Below, one piece after another: positions 9,593 to 18,577 of a stretch of 64,000 bases of DNA. How positions within the stretch are numbered: position 1 is the first letter of the stretch; each line of letters opens with the position of its first letter. The DNA lies in assembly GCA_049649525.1 (NCBI GenBank), contig JBARZE010000026.1:10712-74711 (forward strand). Reading direction: 5' to 3'. The DNA is from JAAURB01 sp049649525 (GTDB taxonomy: Bacteria > Cyanobacteriota > Cyanobacteriia > Cyanobacteriales > Microcoleaceae). The position numbers and the translations under genes are program-made. The notes under the pieces are model-generated. The model worked only from the letters and a program-made list of their open reading frames with translations, was not told where the DNA came from and made no database searches.

Positions 9593-11434
9593 ATGGCGAT
9601 CGCCGAGTCGAATCCTTCTTCTCAACAGCTAGACAATCAACCGAAGGGAAAAATCCATTTGCCGAAAACCAGCGAATCTGAAACCCTGAAAAAGATTCGC
9701 CATACCGCCTCTCATGTCATGGCAATGGCTGTACAAAAGCTGTTTCCGAAGGCACAAGTCACGATTGGCCCTTGGATTGAAAATGGCTTCTATTATGACT
9801 TTGATCATCCTGAGTCTTTTACAGATAAAGACCTAAAAGCCATCAAAAAAGAGATGGTCAAGATTATTAAGCGTAAACTTCCGGTCATTCGTGAAGAAGT
9901 GAGTCGTGAAGTTGCCACTCAACGAATAGCAGCCCTAGATGAACCCTATAAACTAGAAATTTTAGAAGGTTTAGAAGAACCCATTACCATTTATCATCTC
10001 GGTGACGGGTGGTGGGATTTATGTGCTGGCCCCCACGTCGAAACCACGCAAGAAATTAACCCCAAAGCAATTGATTTAGAAAGCGTTGCTGGGGCCTATT
10101 GGCGGGGGGATGAAACCAAAGCCCAACTTCAACGCATTTACGGCACGGCTTGGGAAACACCCGAACAATTAACAGAATATAAGCGCCGTAAACAAGAAGC
10201 CCTCAAACGAGATCATCGCCGTTTAGGCAAAGAACTGGGGTTATTTATTTTTGCTGATCCAGTTGGCCCCGGATTGCCCCTGTGGACACCCAAAGGCACA
10301 ATTTTACGCAGTACCTTAGAAGACTTTCTCAAAAAAGAACAACTCAAACGCGGCTACTTACCCGTCGTTACGCCTCATATTTCTAAGATAGACCTGTTTA
10401 AAACGTCTGGCCATTGGCAGAAATACAAAGAAGATATGTTCCCGATGATGGCAGAAACCGCCGAGGCAGCAGCAGCCGAACAGGGGTTTGTCATGAAGCC
10501 AATGAACTGCCCTTTTCATATTCAAATCTACAAGAGTCAATTACGTTCTTACCGCGAACTTCCCATCCGTTTCGCAGAATTCGGTACAGTATACCGTTAT
10601 GAACAATCAGGGGAATTGGGCGGTTTAACCCGAGTCAGAGGCTTTACAGTGGATGATTCTCATCTGTTTGTTACCCCCGAACAATTGGATGAGGAGTTTA
10701 TGAGTGTTGTTGATTTAATTTTGACTGTTTTTGAGAAATTACAGCTCAAGAATTTTAAAGCACGCCTCAGCTTCCGTGACCCCGACTCAGATAAGTATAT
10801 TGGTTCTGACGAAGCCTGGAATAAAGCCGAAAATGCCATTCGTCGCGCCGTGGAAACATTAGGAATGAGTCATTTTGAAGGCATCGGTGAAGCCGCTTTT
10901 TATGGCCCCAAATTGGACTTCATTTTCCAAGATGTATTAGACCGAGAATGGCAACTGGGAACAGTTCAGGTAGACTATATTTTACCCGAACGGTTTGAAT
11001 TGGAATTTGTCGCAGAAGACGGTAACCGTCAACGTCCAGTGATGATTCATCGCGCGCCGTTTGGTTCTCTCGAACGACTGATTGGGATTTTAATCGAAGA
11101 ATATGCCGGAGATTTTCCGCTGTGGTTAGCCCCCATACAGATGCGTTTATTGCCGGTGAGTGATGAGTTTTTACCTTATGCTAAAACAGTCGCGACTCAA
11201 ATGTTGATGGCGGGAATTAGAGCCGAAGCCGATAGCAGTCATGAACGCTTAGGTAAGCAAATTCGTAACGCTGAAAAAGAGAAAATTCCCGTAATGGCAG
11301 TCGTTGGGGCCAAAGAAAAAGAGTCAAACAGCTTGAGTGTTCGGACTCGCATATCCGGTGAATTGGGAGAGTTATCTGTCACAGACGTAATTGAACGGCT
11401 GAAAACGGCAATTGCCCAGTACGAAAATTTTTAG
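9593..11434 (+). CDS. thrS: threonyl-tRNA synthetase
   Basis: The product is 613 residues. The editing domain is at about residues 30-190, with its HxxxH (HTASHVMAM) and CAGPHVE metal/active-site motifs. The class II catalytic core follows, with FVMKPMNCPFHIQIYKS, the motif 2 loop FRDPDSDKYIG and the motif 3 segment VMIHRAPFGSLERLIGIL. The C-terminal anticodon-binding domain (about 510-610) contains GIRAEADSSHERLGKQIR. The N-terminal TGS domain seen in E. coli ThrRS is absent. It charges tRNA-Thr in the cytoplasm. The ATG at 9593 gives the expected start and no strong Shine-Dalgarno is seen. Confidence 0.95.
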   Translation: MAIAESNPSSQQLDNQPKGKIHLPKTSESETLKKIRHTASHVMAMAVQKLFPKAQVTIGPWIENGFYYDFDHPESFTDKDLKAIKKEMVKIIKRKLPVIREEVSREVATQRIAALDEPYKLEILEGLEEPITIYHLGDGWWDLCAGPHVETTQEINPKAIDLESVAGAYWRGDETKAQLQRIYGTAWETPEQLTEYKRRKQEALKRDHRRLGKELGLFIFADPVGPGLPLWTPKGTILRSTLEDFLKKEQLKRGYLPVVTPHISKIDLFKTSGHWQKYKEDMFPMMAETAEAAAAEQGFVMKPMNCPFHIQIYKSQLRSYRELPIRFAEFGTVYRYEQSGELGGLTRVRGFTVDDSHLFVTPEQLDEEFMSVVDLILTVFEKLQLKNFKARLSFRDPDSDKYIGSDEAWNKAENAIRRAVETLGMSHFEGIGEAAFYGPKLDFIFQDVLDREWQLGTVQVDYILPERFELEFVAEDGNRQRPVMIHRAPFGSLERLIGILIEEYAGDFPLWLAPIQMRLLPVSDEFLPYAKTVATQMLMAGIRAEADSSHERLGKQIRNAEKEKIPVMAVVGAKEKESNSLSVRTRISGELGELSVTDVIERLKTAIAQYENF

Positions 11435-11691
11435 ACATAACTTTCATTAATCAAGCCCATAAATCTGATATGATCGGGTCGGGTAAATGAAACAATTGTT
11501 TAAATTAATTTGACCGCGATCGCAAACAATGCTACAACCACAGATCTGACAAAATCAAGGGAAAAAAGATGTAGTTTTAGATGGGATCATGACTCTTTGT
11601 ATGTAATGTTATGAGCAATTACTAAATCATTAATGGGAAGGGATCAAGTATAATAAACTCAGATGAACTTAAATAAAGAAAAAAGTTTATT

Positions 11692-11880
11692 ATGAGTGTA
11701 ACTAAAAAAGAAATAGAATCCTTGTTGAAAAACTTGCCTGAAGACTGCTCCCTTGAAGATATTCAATATCATCTCTATGTGATAGAAAAGTATCGTCAGG
11801 GAATAAGAGCAACTAGCACAACTCGGAAATTAACACAAGAGGAAGCGGAAGGTTTATTAAGTAAATGGGTTATCAAGTAG
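11692..11880 (+). CDS. putative antitoxin of a RelE/ParE-type module
   Basis: The product is 62 residues, charged and helical (LPEDCSLEDIQYHLYVIEK, then LTQEEAEGLLSKWV). Its last codons overlap the start of the toxin-like gene by 16 bases, the classical type II toxin-antitoxin arrangement with translational coupling. It lacks an obvious ribbon-helix-helix or Phd fold by eye, so assignment rests on position and size. Antitoxins of this kind neutralise the toxin and often repress the operon. Confidence 0.65.
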   Translation: MSVTKKEIESLLKNLPEDCSLEDIQYHLYVIEKYRQGIRATSTTRKLTQEEAEGLLSKWVIK

Positions 11881-12155
11881 TTTGGTCACCAAGAGCCATA
11901 GATGATATTGATGCTATTGCTGCCTATATTGCTCGGGATTCTGTATCCTACGCAGCAGCGGTGGTACAAAGAATCATTGAAGTGACTCGTGACTTGAACG
12001 ATGCTCCCTCATCGGGCGCTCTGGTTCAAGAATTCGGTGATGAAACGATTAGAGAGCTTTTTGCTTATACTTATCGAATTATTTATCAAATAGAAGGTGA
12101 AATGGTAACGGTTTTAACCGTGATTCATGGAAAACAACTTCTTCAATTAGAGTAA
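11865..12155 (+). CDS. RelE/ParE-family toxin
   Basis: The product is 96 residues with the family pattern: VVWSPRAIDDIDAIAAYIAR near the start, FGDETIRELFAYTYRIIYQI in the middle, and a terminal strand VTVLTVIHGKQLL. This is the ParE/RelE fold, which either blocks DNA gyrase or cleaves mRNA on the ribosome; the sequence alone does not decide. It follows and overlaps the small antitoxin-like gene by 16 bases. Confidence 0.85.
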   Translation: MGYQVVWSPRAIDDIDAIAAYIARDSVSYAAAVVQRIIEVTRDLNDAPSSGALVQEFGDETIRELFAYTYRIIYQIEGEMVTVLTVIHGKQLLQLE

Positions 12156-12401
12156 AAATACTCAATTAATTTTGTTTTATTGAATTTCCCTCTCCAGTCG
12201 CACTATTGAGTCATTGGGGAGGGATTTCTACTATTTCGTGATAGACAGCACCGATGATTGAGGAGGATACGGGAATGATGAGGACATGGGAGACATGGGG
12301 AGAGATGGGAGATCAACTGTTGCAGAAATACCTTACTCATCATTCATCATTCACAATATCGCTACAATCAGAAGATATCAAGTTTAATCAGTAAGGATAT
12401 T

Positions 12402-12998
12402 ATGATTCCAACCGTCATTGAACAATCAGGTCGTGGGGAACGCGCCTTTGACATTTATTCTCGTCTATTGCGCGATCGCATTATCTTTTTAGGACAACAG
12501 GTGACTTCAGATTTAGCTAACTTAATTGTGGCTCAGCTCCTATTTCTCGACGCAGACGATCCAGAAAAAGATATCTATCTTTATATCAATTCACCCGGTG
12601 GGTCGGTTAATGCAGGCCTGGGGATTTATGACACAATGAACCATATTCGCCCTGATGTTTGTACAGTCTGTCTAGGGCTAGCAGCTAGTATGGGGGCTTT
12701 TCTGATGAGTGCTGGGGCCAAAGGAAAACGCTTTAGCTTACCCCACTCTCGGATTATGATTCACCAACCTTTAGGGGGTGCTCAGGGTCAGGCGACGGAT
12801 ATTGAAATTCAGGCACGGGAAATTTTGTACCTGAAGCAGCGTTTAAACCAATCCCTCGCCGATCATACCGGACAACCGTTAGAGCGAATTCAAGAAGATA
12901 CAGAACGGGACTTTTTCATGTCGGCTGAAGAAGCCAAAAATTACGGCTTAATTGACCAAGTGATTAACCGTCGTCCCTCTGCATCAAATCCAGTTTAA
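12402..12998 (+). CDS. clpP: ATP-dependent Clp protease proteolytic subunit
   Basis: The product is 198 residues, the normal ClpP length. The nucleophile Ser96 lies in GLAASMGAFL and the catalytic His121 in MIHQPLGG; the Asp comes later in the EDTERDFFMSAEEA segment. IYLYINSPGGSVNAGLGIYD is the oxyanion region. It forms a tetradecameric chamber that degrades proteins delivered by Clp ATPases. It stands alone, without a second clpP paralogue alongside. AAGGA sits a few bases upstream of the ATG. Confidence 0.96.
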   Translation: MIPTVIEQSGRGERAFDIYSRLLRDRIIFLGQQVTSDLANLIVAQLLFLDADDPEKDIYLYINSPGGSVNAGLGIYDTMNHIRPDVCTVCLGLAASMGAFLMSAGAKGKRFSLPHSRIMIHQPLGGAQGQATDIEIQAREILYLKQRLNQSLADHTGQPLERIQEDTERDFFMSAEEAKNYGLIDQVINRRPSASNPV

Positions 12999-13057
12999 GA
13001 GCTATCGAGAACGGGGAACGGGGAAGAGGGTATGAATTGAGTAATGAGTCAGTCGTG

Positions 13058-13075
13058 ACGTTACATGTAACGTCT
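13058..13075. repeat. 18-bp perfect palindrome, copy 1
   Basis: GACGTTACATGTAACGTC is a perfect palindrome. Related sequence recurs twice at 21910-21955. It lies between the convergent clpP and the minus-strand gene that follows, in a short region with other low-complexity sequence. A dispersed extragenic palindromic repeat is the likeliest explanation; it lacks a T tract and is not a classical terminator. Confidence 0.75.
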
Positions 13076-13174
13076 GTACAGAAGTAATGAGTAAGGTTTA
13101 TGATCAAAGTCAAAGATTTTTACTCATCATTCATAATTCATAATTCATAATTCTTCTCACCCCGTCCCCTCGTT

Positions 13175-13927
13175 TTAAATCTCATCGGAAGAAATCGGCG
13201 TATCGAGAGATTCGAGATAGTTAAGAAAATCCAGTAATTCTTCTTCGCTTAAACGACTGCGCGATCGCTTCCCGTATGTTTTTTGGAGATGGGCTGCTCC
13301 TTGTTCGTTTGTCCAACCTAAACGCTTCAACTGAATATCTGTTTTAGCAATATCATCAGAAAAGTCCTGATAATCTAGACGAGAGACTGAAGCCGTCGGA
13401 GAAATGGGACGAGTGGCTGAAACTGCGGGGATGTTGTATTCATTCTCGCTTACCTCCGGACTATTCAGGGGAAATGGCGGTAGAGAAGCACTTCCTGCCT
13501 TGATAGAACTGTCTTTTTTTAGCGATTGTTTTTCCTTGTCTGGGGTGAGATCAGTGGCAGAGAGCCAATCTTCTGTAGGGGCAGACTGAGCCGAACTTTC
13601 ATTCTCCCGACTCGCACCCATAGCAAATTCCTCAGGTTGCGTTACGGCTGTTTCTGGTATGGGTGCAGGGGAAGTCTGAAGATGAGGATAAACTGTAGCA
13701 ATGGGTTGATCGGATGAAATAACGATTTCTGAGCCGAGTAGATCTAATGCTCGTTTACGGGCTTGATCTTCGGCTAACTCTACAGTTTCTGCTGCAGCTA
13801 AACCCGTTGCGAGGATCACCTCTTCAACTTGTACCAACACCCGAACAATGAATTTACCATGATCAATTGCTAATAATTCTGAAATTAAGCTGCCATTTGG
13901 ATAACGATTTCTAAAATTAGTCGCCAT
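13175..13927 (-). CDS. conserved cyanobacterial protein, unknown function
   Basis: The product is 250 residues in three parts. The N-terminal 70 residues form an alpha/beta segment (VRVLVQVEEVILATGLAAA, then VELAEDQARKRALDLLGS) with a faint likeness to dsRNA-binding or DUF-type folds. A Ser/Pro-rich disordered linker follows (about 75-190). A conserved-looking C-terminal helical part ends it (TDIQLKRLGWTNEQGAAHLQ, SEEELLDFLNYLESL). The C-terminal segment has the look of a small DNA- or protein-docking domain often seen in cyanobacterial proteins. No function is assigned. Confidence 0.6.
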   Translation of the reverse strand: MATNFRNRYPNGSLISELLAIDHGKFIVRVLVQVEEVILATGLAAAETVELAEDQARKRALDLLGSEIVISSDQPIATVYPHLQTSPAPIPETAVTQPEEFAMGASRENESSAQSAPTEDWLSATDLTPDKEKQSLKKDSSIKAGSASLPPFPLNSPEVSENEYNIPAVSATRPISPTASVSRLDYQDFSDDIAKTDIQLKRLGWTNEQGAAHLQKTYGKRSRSRLSEEELLDFLNYLESLDTPISSDEI

Positions 13928-14351
13928 TAATAAATAGTCCTAAATTTTATAGTCTACTCATTTTTTAACATTTCGAGCGGCAAGCTATCCGCAAAAGCGT
14001 TTGAGTATTAACCATAGTGCTAGATTCACCTATTTTGATCCGTTGAGTTTGTAGAGCATACTCTTGCCAAGATCAGTGATGAACTTCTGCACTTGTTGCG
14101 ATGAGGCAGTTGAGAGAAAACTTTACCGTACAGCAGTGCGATCTCTCAAGTCGAGACTCATCAGAAAATTAAGCCGCTGCAGCAAAAGCCGAATATAGAT
14201 TCACCTATTTTGATATGATATTAAAATTACTCCAAGAAGGTCACAACAGCTATCAGAGATGACAGCGCCTTCAGTCGCATCGGAAAGACCTACACTCATC
14301 CTTTTCAATTGCATCGGAGTTGTTACAGTCAAGTCAAGGAACAATCGCTGC
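13928..14351. other. intergenic region with a 19-bp direct repeat, upstream of the RNase R gene
   Basis: This 424-base gap separates divergent genes. TAGATTCACCTATTTTGAT occurs exactly twice, at 14021-14039 and 14196-14214, 175 bases apart. The second copy lies just before the RNase R gene. The stretch between the copies has no convincing gene. The repeat could be a regulator site or the footprint of a lost small insertion. Confidence 0.55.
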
Positions 14352-16661
14352 ATGGAATTTTCAATCGCTACATTACTGGCTAACTTTTCAGAAGACAAAC
14401 TGGTCGCTCCCAAAGTCTTGGAGAAAAAACTCGCTCCGGATGAAGAAAGCTTACGCAAATTTCAAATTGCTCTCGATGCACTCGAACGCATTGGTTTACT
14501 AGAAAAAGACAAAGGTCGTTATCGTCGAGTCGGACAAGATGGAGTCGTCGAAGCCAAACTGCGCTGTTCGAGTAAAGGGTTCTGTTTCGCCATTCAGGAT
14601 GCTGAAGGGGCTGAAGATGTCTATATCCGAGAAAGCCACCTCAGTAGTGCTTGGAATGGCGATCGCGTCCTCGTCAAAGTGATTAAAGAAGGCAGTCGTC
14701 GTCGCAGCCCTGAAGGGGAAGTTTATGTGATTTTAGAACGAGCCAATCCTTCTGTTCTCGCTCGCGTTAAACAGGCTAAAAAAGGCTATCGTGCGGTTCC
14801 GCTTGATGATCGTCTGTTATTTGAATTAGATTTAATCAACGAGCAAGAATTTTTAGCCGCCGCTTTAGATCATTTAGTTCATGTCGAAGTCAGTCGCTAT
14901 CCCATTGGAATTCATCGTCCTCTTGGGGATGTGGTGCAAGTGTTGGGATCGGATGCAGAAGAAGCCGATGATCTAGATATTGTCTGTTGTAAACATGACT
15001 TACCCCGACGTTTCCCAGAATCTGCTTTAAAAGAAGTTGCCGCCTTACCCACCCAAGTTCAAGCCGCAACGATGGAACAGCGAGAAGATGTGCGAGAGAC
15101 ACTCACCATCAACTTTCGACCCGATTTAGGTAATCCTGACTTTTCTGTGATTAAACCAGAAGACAAAGATGAGGCACAATATTGTGTTGAGCAAGCCTTT
15201 AGCTTGGAAAGAACAGATAAGGATCAGTGGCGTTTGGGGGTTCATATCGTTGATGTGGCTCACTATATCGAGCTTGATTCTGCTTTGGATCGAGAAGCCC
15301 GTCGTCGCAGTGTAGCGGTTTATCTCGCAGACAAATATATTCCGATTCTGCCTCAAGCCCTCTCTTGCGATCAACTGGCGTTTATTCCCGGTCAAGATCG
15401 ACTGGCCAATACGGTTTGGGTAACCATTGAAGAATCGGGTCAAATTACTGAATTTGAAATTAAACCCAGTGTGATTCGTGTCGATCATCAACTAAGCTAT
15501 TCAGATGCTCAATCTATCTTAGATGGTGAGGAAACTGAGTCATCGGCCACCAGTGAGATTTTAGAGAATTTACTCGAAGTCAGTCGGGCGCTGCGTCACA
15601 TTCGTGAACAACGGGGAGCATTTGAACTCAATTTACCCGATACCCACTGTCATTTTAATGATGAAGGAGAACTCGGGCCGATGGTGGTCGCCTCTGGTGT
15701 TCCGACTCACGCGATGGTGTCTGAGTTAGTGGTTTTAGCCAATCAGTTAGTGGCAAGTCATATCCAAGCTTTAGCACTTCCTGGGATTTTCCGGACTCAG
15801 CCTGCCCCAGATCCAGGTGATGTGGTGGAGATTGTCAAGTTATCGAATCATTTAGGATGTGATTTGTATTTAGAAGATGAAGAAGAGATTCAACCCAGTG
15901 ATTTTCAAAGTTTTACCCGAGATTTAGCCACCTCAAAGGCAGAACGAGTTTTAAGTTATTTACTCGAAGATAGCCTCAAGCCTGCCGTTTATACCACTGC
16001 GGTTAAACCTCACTTTGGTCTGGCGTTACCCTGTTATGCTCATTTCACCGCACCGTTATCTCGGTATGGAGATTTACAACTGTCGCGGGTGATGAAAGCA
16101 TTATTTGAAGAAGGACGCGATCGCCGTTCTAGTCGTTCTAAGGAAGGGGTGATTTTAGGGCATTCTTCTTGTCATGACAAAATTTCCTGGAATGTATTAC
16201 CCCCCGATTTACAACAAGATTTAGAGACTCAATTTACCCAGTTAGTGGTTCATCTGACGGAACGAGAAAGTGTCGCTGCTGATGCGGAGGAAGATTTAGA
16301 AGGACTGAAAAAAACGGGTTTCATGAAGGAACGCACCGGACAAACATTTGTGGGATTAATTACAGGTGTACAATCTTATGGGTTCTTTGTTGAAATTGAA
16401 GTTGTCTCTCCGAGTTCCTCAACTTTAAGGGTGGAAGGGTTAGTACACGTCTCTTCTCTCAAAGATGATTGGTATGAATATCGTTCTCGCCAACAAACCT
16501 TGGTCGGTCGCAAAAATCGTAATCAGTACCGTTTGGGTGACAATGTAGAAGTTCAAGTCAAAAGTGTAGATTATTATCGCCAACAAATTGATTTAGTTGC
16601 TGTCGGCGGCGGGAGTGATGCAGTAGAAGTTCAAGAGGAATCCTTCACGAATAATTATTGA
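14352..16661 (+). CDS. rnr: ribonuclease R (RNB-type 3'-5' exoribonuclease)
   Basis: From the ATG at 14352 the product is 769 residues. The frame is open to an upstream ATG at 14259, but cyanobacterial homologues typically begin near MEFSIATLLANF, so I take the later start. Cold-shock-like OB domains come first, then the RNB domain with GVHIVDVAHYIELDSALDRE and the conserved TAPLSRYGDLQ segment, and last an S1 domain (about 660-760, FVGLITGVQSYGFFVEIE). The enzyme degrades RNA processively in the cytoplasm. An acidic stretch (DAEEDLEGLKK) precedes the S1 domain. Confidence 0.88.
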   Translation: MEFSIATLLANFSEDKLVAPKVLEKKLAPDEESLRKFQIALDALERIGLLEKDKGRYRRVGQDGVVEAKLRCSSKGFCFAIQDAEGAEDVYIRESHLSSAWNGDRVLVKVIKEGSRRRSPEGEVYVILERANPSVLARVKQAKKGYRAVPLDDRLLFELDLINEQEFLAAALDHLVHVEVSRYPIGIHRPLGDVVQVLGSDAEEADDLDIVCCKHDLPRRFPESALKEVAALPTQVQAATMEQREDVRETLTINFRPDLGNPDFSVIKPEDKDEAQYCVEQAFSLERTDKDQWRLGVHIVDVAHYIELDSALDREARRRSVAVYLADKYIPILPQALSCDQLAFIPGQDRLANTVWVTIEESGQITEFEIKPSVIRVDHQLSYSDAQSILDGEETESSATSEILENLLEVSRALRHIREQRGAFELNLPDTHCHFNDEGELGPMVVASGVPTHAMVSELVVLANQLVASHIQALALPGIFRTQPAPDPGDVVEIVKLSNHLGCDLYLEDEEEIQPSDFQSFTRDLATSKAERVLSYLLEDSLKPAVYTTAVKPHFGLALPCYAHFTAPLSRYGDLQLSRVMKALFEEGRDRRSSRSKEGVILGHSSCHDKISWNVLPPDLQQDLETQFTQLVVHLTERESVAADAEEDLEGLKKTGFMKERTGQTFVGLITGVQSYGFFVEIEVVSPSSSTLRVEGLVHVSSLKDDWYEYRSRQQTLVGRKNRNQYRLGDNVEVQVKSVDYYRQQIDLVAVGGGSDAVEVQEESFTNNY

Positions 16662-16699
16662 AGAAGCCATTTCTGGTATGAATTGAGTAAGGAGTAACG

Positions 16700-16721
16700 T
16701 AGGGGCGCATTGCATGCGCCC
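16700..16721. repeat. dispersed hairpin repeat, copy 1
   Basis: The core GGGCGCATTGCATGCGCCC forms an eight-base-pair stem with a three-base loop. Similar sequence occurs at 19500, 29175 and 39985, each time just after the end of a plus-strand gene. It follows the RNase R gene. It could stabilise mRNA ends or be a mobile extragenic palindrome. Confidence 0.8.
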
Positions 16722-16841
16722 GTATAGAAATTAAAAAAGTATTTTAATCCCTCTTTCCTGGTTCCCCCCAAGTAGTCTTGAGCCAGCTCTATTCTCTGAT
16801 TCATCACTATTATTCATAACTCAAAACGTGCCGACTAAAAA

Positions 16842-17645
16842 CTAAAACAGATAAATATCAATCGGATTTCCTGATTCATCTGATTCAATACAATAGCCAT
16901 TCCGTTTAGCCCAATTGACGGCTTCTGTCTTTAAAATTGGATCTTTTAACCAAGCAATTGCCTGTTCTAAAGATTGGGGACGACTCTGAACAGGTGTTGT
17001 TTTTTCCTTCGCTTTTGGCATGGGTTTAGCAATTTGACGAACAGCCGCCCGCCATTTTGCCGCGAAGTTTTCATCGACCGGAATTTCTTGTTGAAATTCT
17101 TGATAAGCTAGAGGATTTTCATAGGTTCCGGTTTCATTCACAGGCATTAATGCACTCGGTTCAGCTGATTTTAATTGCGGTTGAGATTGAGGTTTGAGTT
17201 GACTTTGACTTTGACTTTGTTGTAATTGCAATTGCGGTTCCTCTGCAATCATTGTTTCTGAGGGTTCGTATAAAATTGCCTCGGTTTTAGCCGCTAGTTC
17301 GAGTTGTTCTGTTTGAGGAATCTCAATACCCGCTTCTAAGCGTTGTTCAACAGTCTGTAAATGTTGTTTGCATAAGTTAGCGTAAATTTCCCAATCTATC
17401 GCTAATTTCTCGGGATGAGAAGCATAGGAGGCAAACACACAACCCACCACCTCTTCTAAATGCATATCCTTAAACCCTAAGTTAGCGCTTTTTTGCCATT
17501 GCTTGGCTTTCCATCGCAACAGTCCGCCATGCAGTTGTCCTTGAGAATTTAACCAGGGGCCATCTGGAATCAGATACTTCGGGCGAGGCGTGGGCGGACG
17601 AATGCCCAAGGCACTATCATATTTAGGATTCTCTCTATAGTTCAT
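16842..17645 (-). CDS. conserved cyanobacterial protein with Gln-rich linker
   Basis: The product is 267 residues. The N-terminal part (1-115) contains IPDGPWLNSQGQLHGGLLRW and a helix around LHTVEQRLE-like sequence; the middle (125-190) is a low-complexity linker rich in Gln and Ser; the C-terminal part ends in EAVNWAKRNGYCIESDESG, which resembles a small domain repeated in cyanobacterial hypotheticals. I do not recognise a function. It is divergent from the esterase gene, 52 bases away. Confidence 0.6.
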   Translation of the reverse strand: MNYRENPKYDSALGIRPPTPRPKYLIPDGPWLNSQGQLHGGLLRWKAKQWQKSANLGFKDMHLEEVVGCVFASYASHPEKLAIDWEIYANLCKQHLQTVEQRLEAGIEIPQTEQLELAAKTEAILYEPSETMIAEEPQLQLQQSQSQSQLKPQSQPQLKSAEPSALMPVNETGTYENPLAYQEFQQEIPVDENFAAKWRAAVRQIAKPMPKAKEKTTPVQSRPQSLEQAIAWLKDPILKTEAVNWAKRNGYCIESDESGNPIDIYLF

Positions 17646-17697
17646 TGCTAGAGTTAGAAATTTCTTTTACATTAAAAATAAACGTTTTTAATCATCA

Positions 17698-18522
17698 ATG
17701 AGTTCTAGCTTAATTCAACAATCTCAAGAAAATCGTCAACTTCGGTTTCTACATCCTACAAAATCTCGAACCGATTTACCTTTATTTATCTATTTACCCG
17801 GCATGGATGGTACAGGAGAACTGTTCCATCGCCAAGTTCCCAAATTATCCAAAAGTTTTGATATTCGCTGTCTGAGTATTCCGCCAGATGATCGTTCAGA
17901 TTGGGAAGACCTCACGGATAAAACATTATCTCTGATTCACCGAGAACGAATTCAGCATCCTCATCGACCCCTGTATTTGTGTGGGGAGTCTTTCGGGGGT
18001 TGCTTGGCACTACAGGTGGCCGTTAAAGCCTCTGAGTGGCTCGAACACTTAATTTTAATCAATCCGGCATCTTCTTTCAAACAACGCCCTTGGGTGAAGT
18101 GGGGAGCGGGTCTGACACAATATTTACCTCAGCCTTTCTATCAATTATCGGTGTTCGGATTATTGCCTTTGCTCGCCTCCTTGGGACGGATTGAACAACA
18201 CGACAGGCAAATACTATTCAACGCGATGAATTCTGTTCCTCAAGAGACTTCAGCTTGGCGGATGGAATTGTTACGAAGATTTAATGTATCCGAAGATCAA
18301 CTGAACCAGATAAAATTACCCACATTAGTCATCGCTGGACAAGCTGACTTATTATTGCCTTCTGTGGCTGAAGCACAACACTTGGCAGAAACCCTACCCA
18401 AGGCAGAAATGCTGGTTTTAGCTGATAGTGGTCATGCTTGTTTGTTGGAAAAGAAAATGGATTTACATTCAATTTTACAAATCTATCCGACTTCTTTGCT
18501 TACACCTGCTCTTGCTTGTTAA
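17698..18522 (+). CDS. alpha/beta-hydrolase, phytyl-ester-synthase-like esterase/acyltransferase
   Basis: The product is 274 residues with a complete alpha/beta-hydrolase triad: the nucleophile Ser in GESFGG, the acid in AGQADLLLPS, and the His in DSGHACLLE. The oxyanion region is YLPGMDGTG. The overall pattern resembles the N-terminal half of plant/cyanobacterial phytyl ester synthase-type proteins that handle fatty-acid or phytol esters; the exact substrate is not evident. A methyltransferase gene follows 55 bases downstream on the same strand and may be co-transcribed. Confidence 0.8.
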   Translation: MSSSLIQQSQENRQLRFLHPTKSRTDLPLFIYLPGMDGTGELFHRQVPKLSKSFDIRCLSIPPDDRSDWEDLTDKTLSLIHRERIQHPHRPLYLCGESFGGCLALQVAVKASEWLEHLILINPASSFKQRPWVKWGAGLTQYLPQPFYQLSVFGLLPLLASLGRIEQHDRQILFNAMNSVPQETSAWRMELLRRFNVSEDQLNQIKLPTLVIAGQADLLLPSVAEAQHLAETLPKAEMLVLADSGHACLLEKKMDLHSILQIYPTSLLTPALAC

Positions 18523-18577
18523 GCCAGAACTGAGTAAAGTAATAAAGCTAGAAATTAGACGGTAATCAGCAAGGGCA

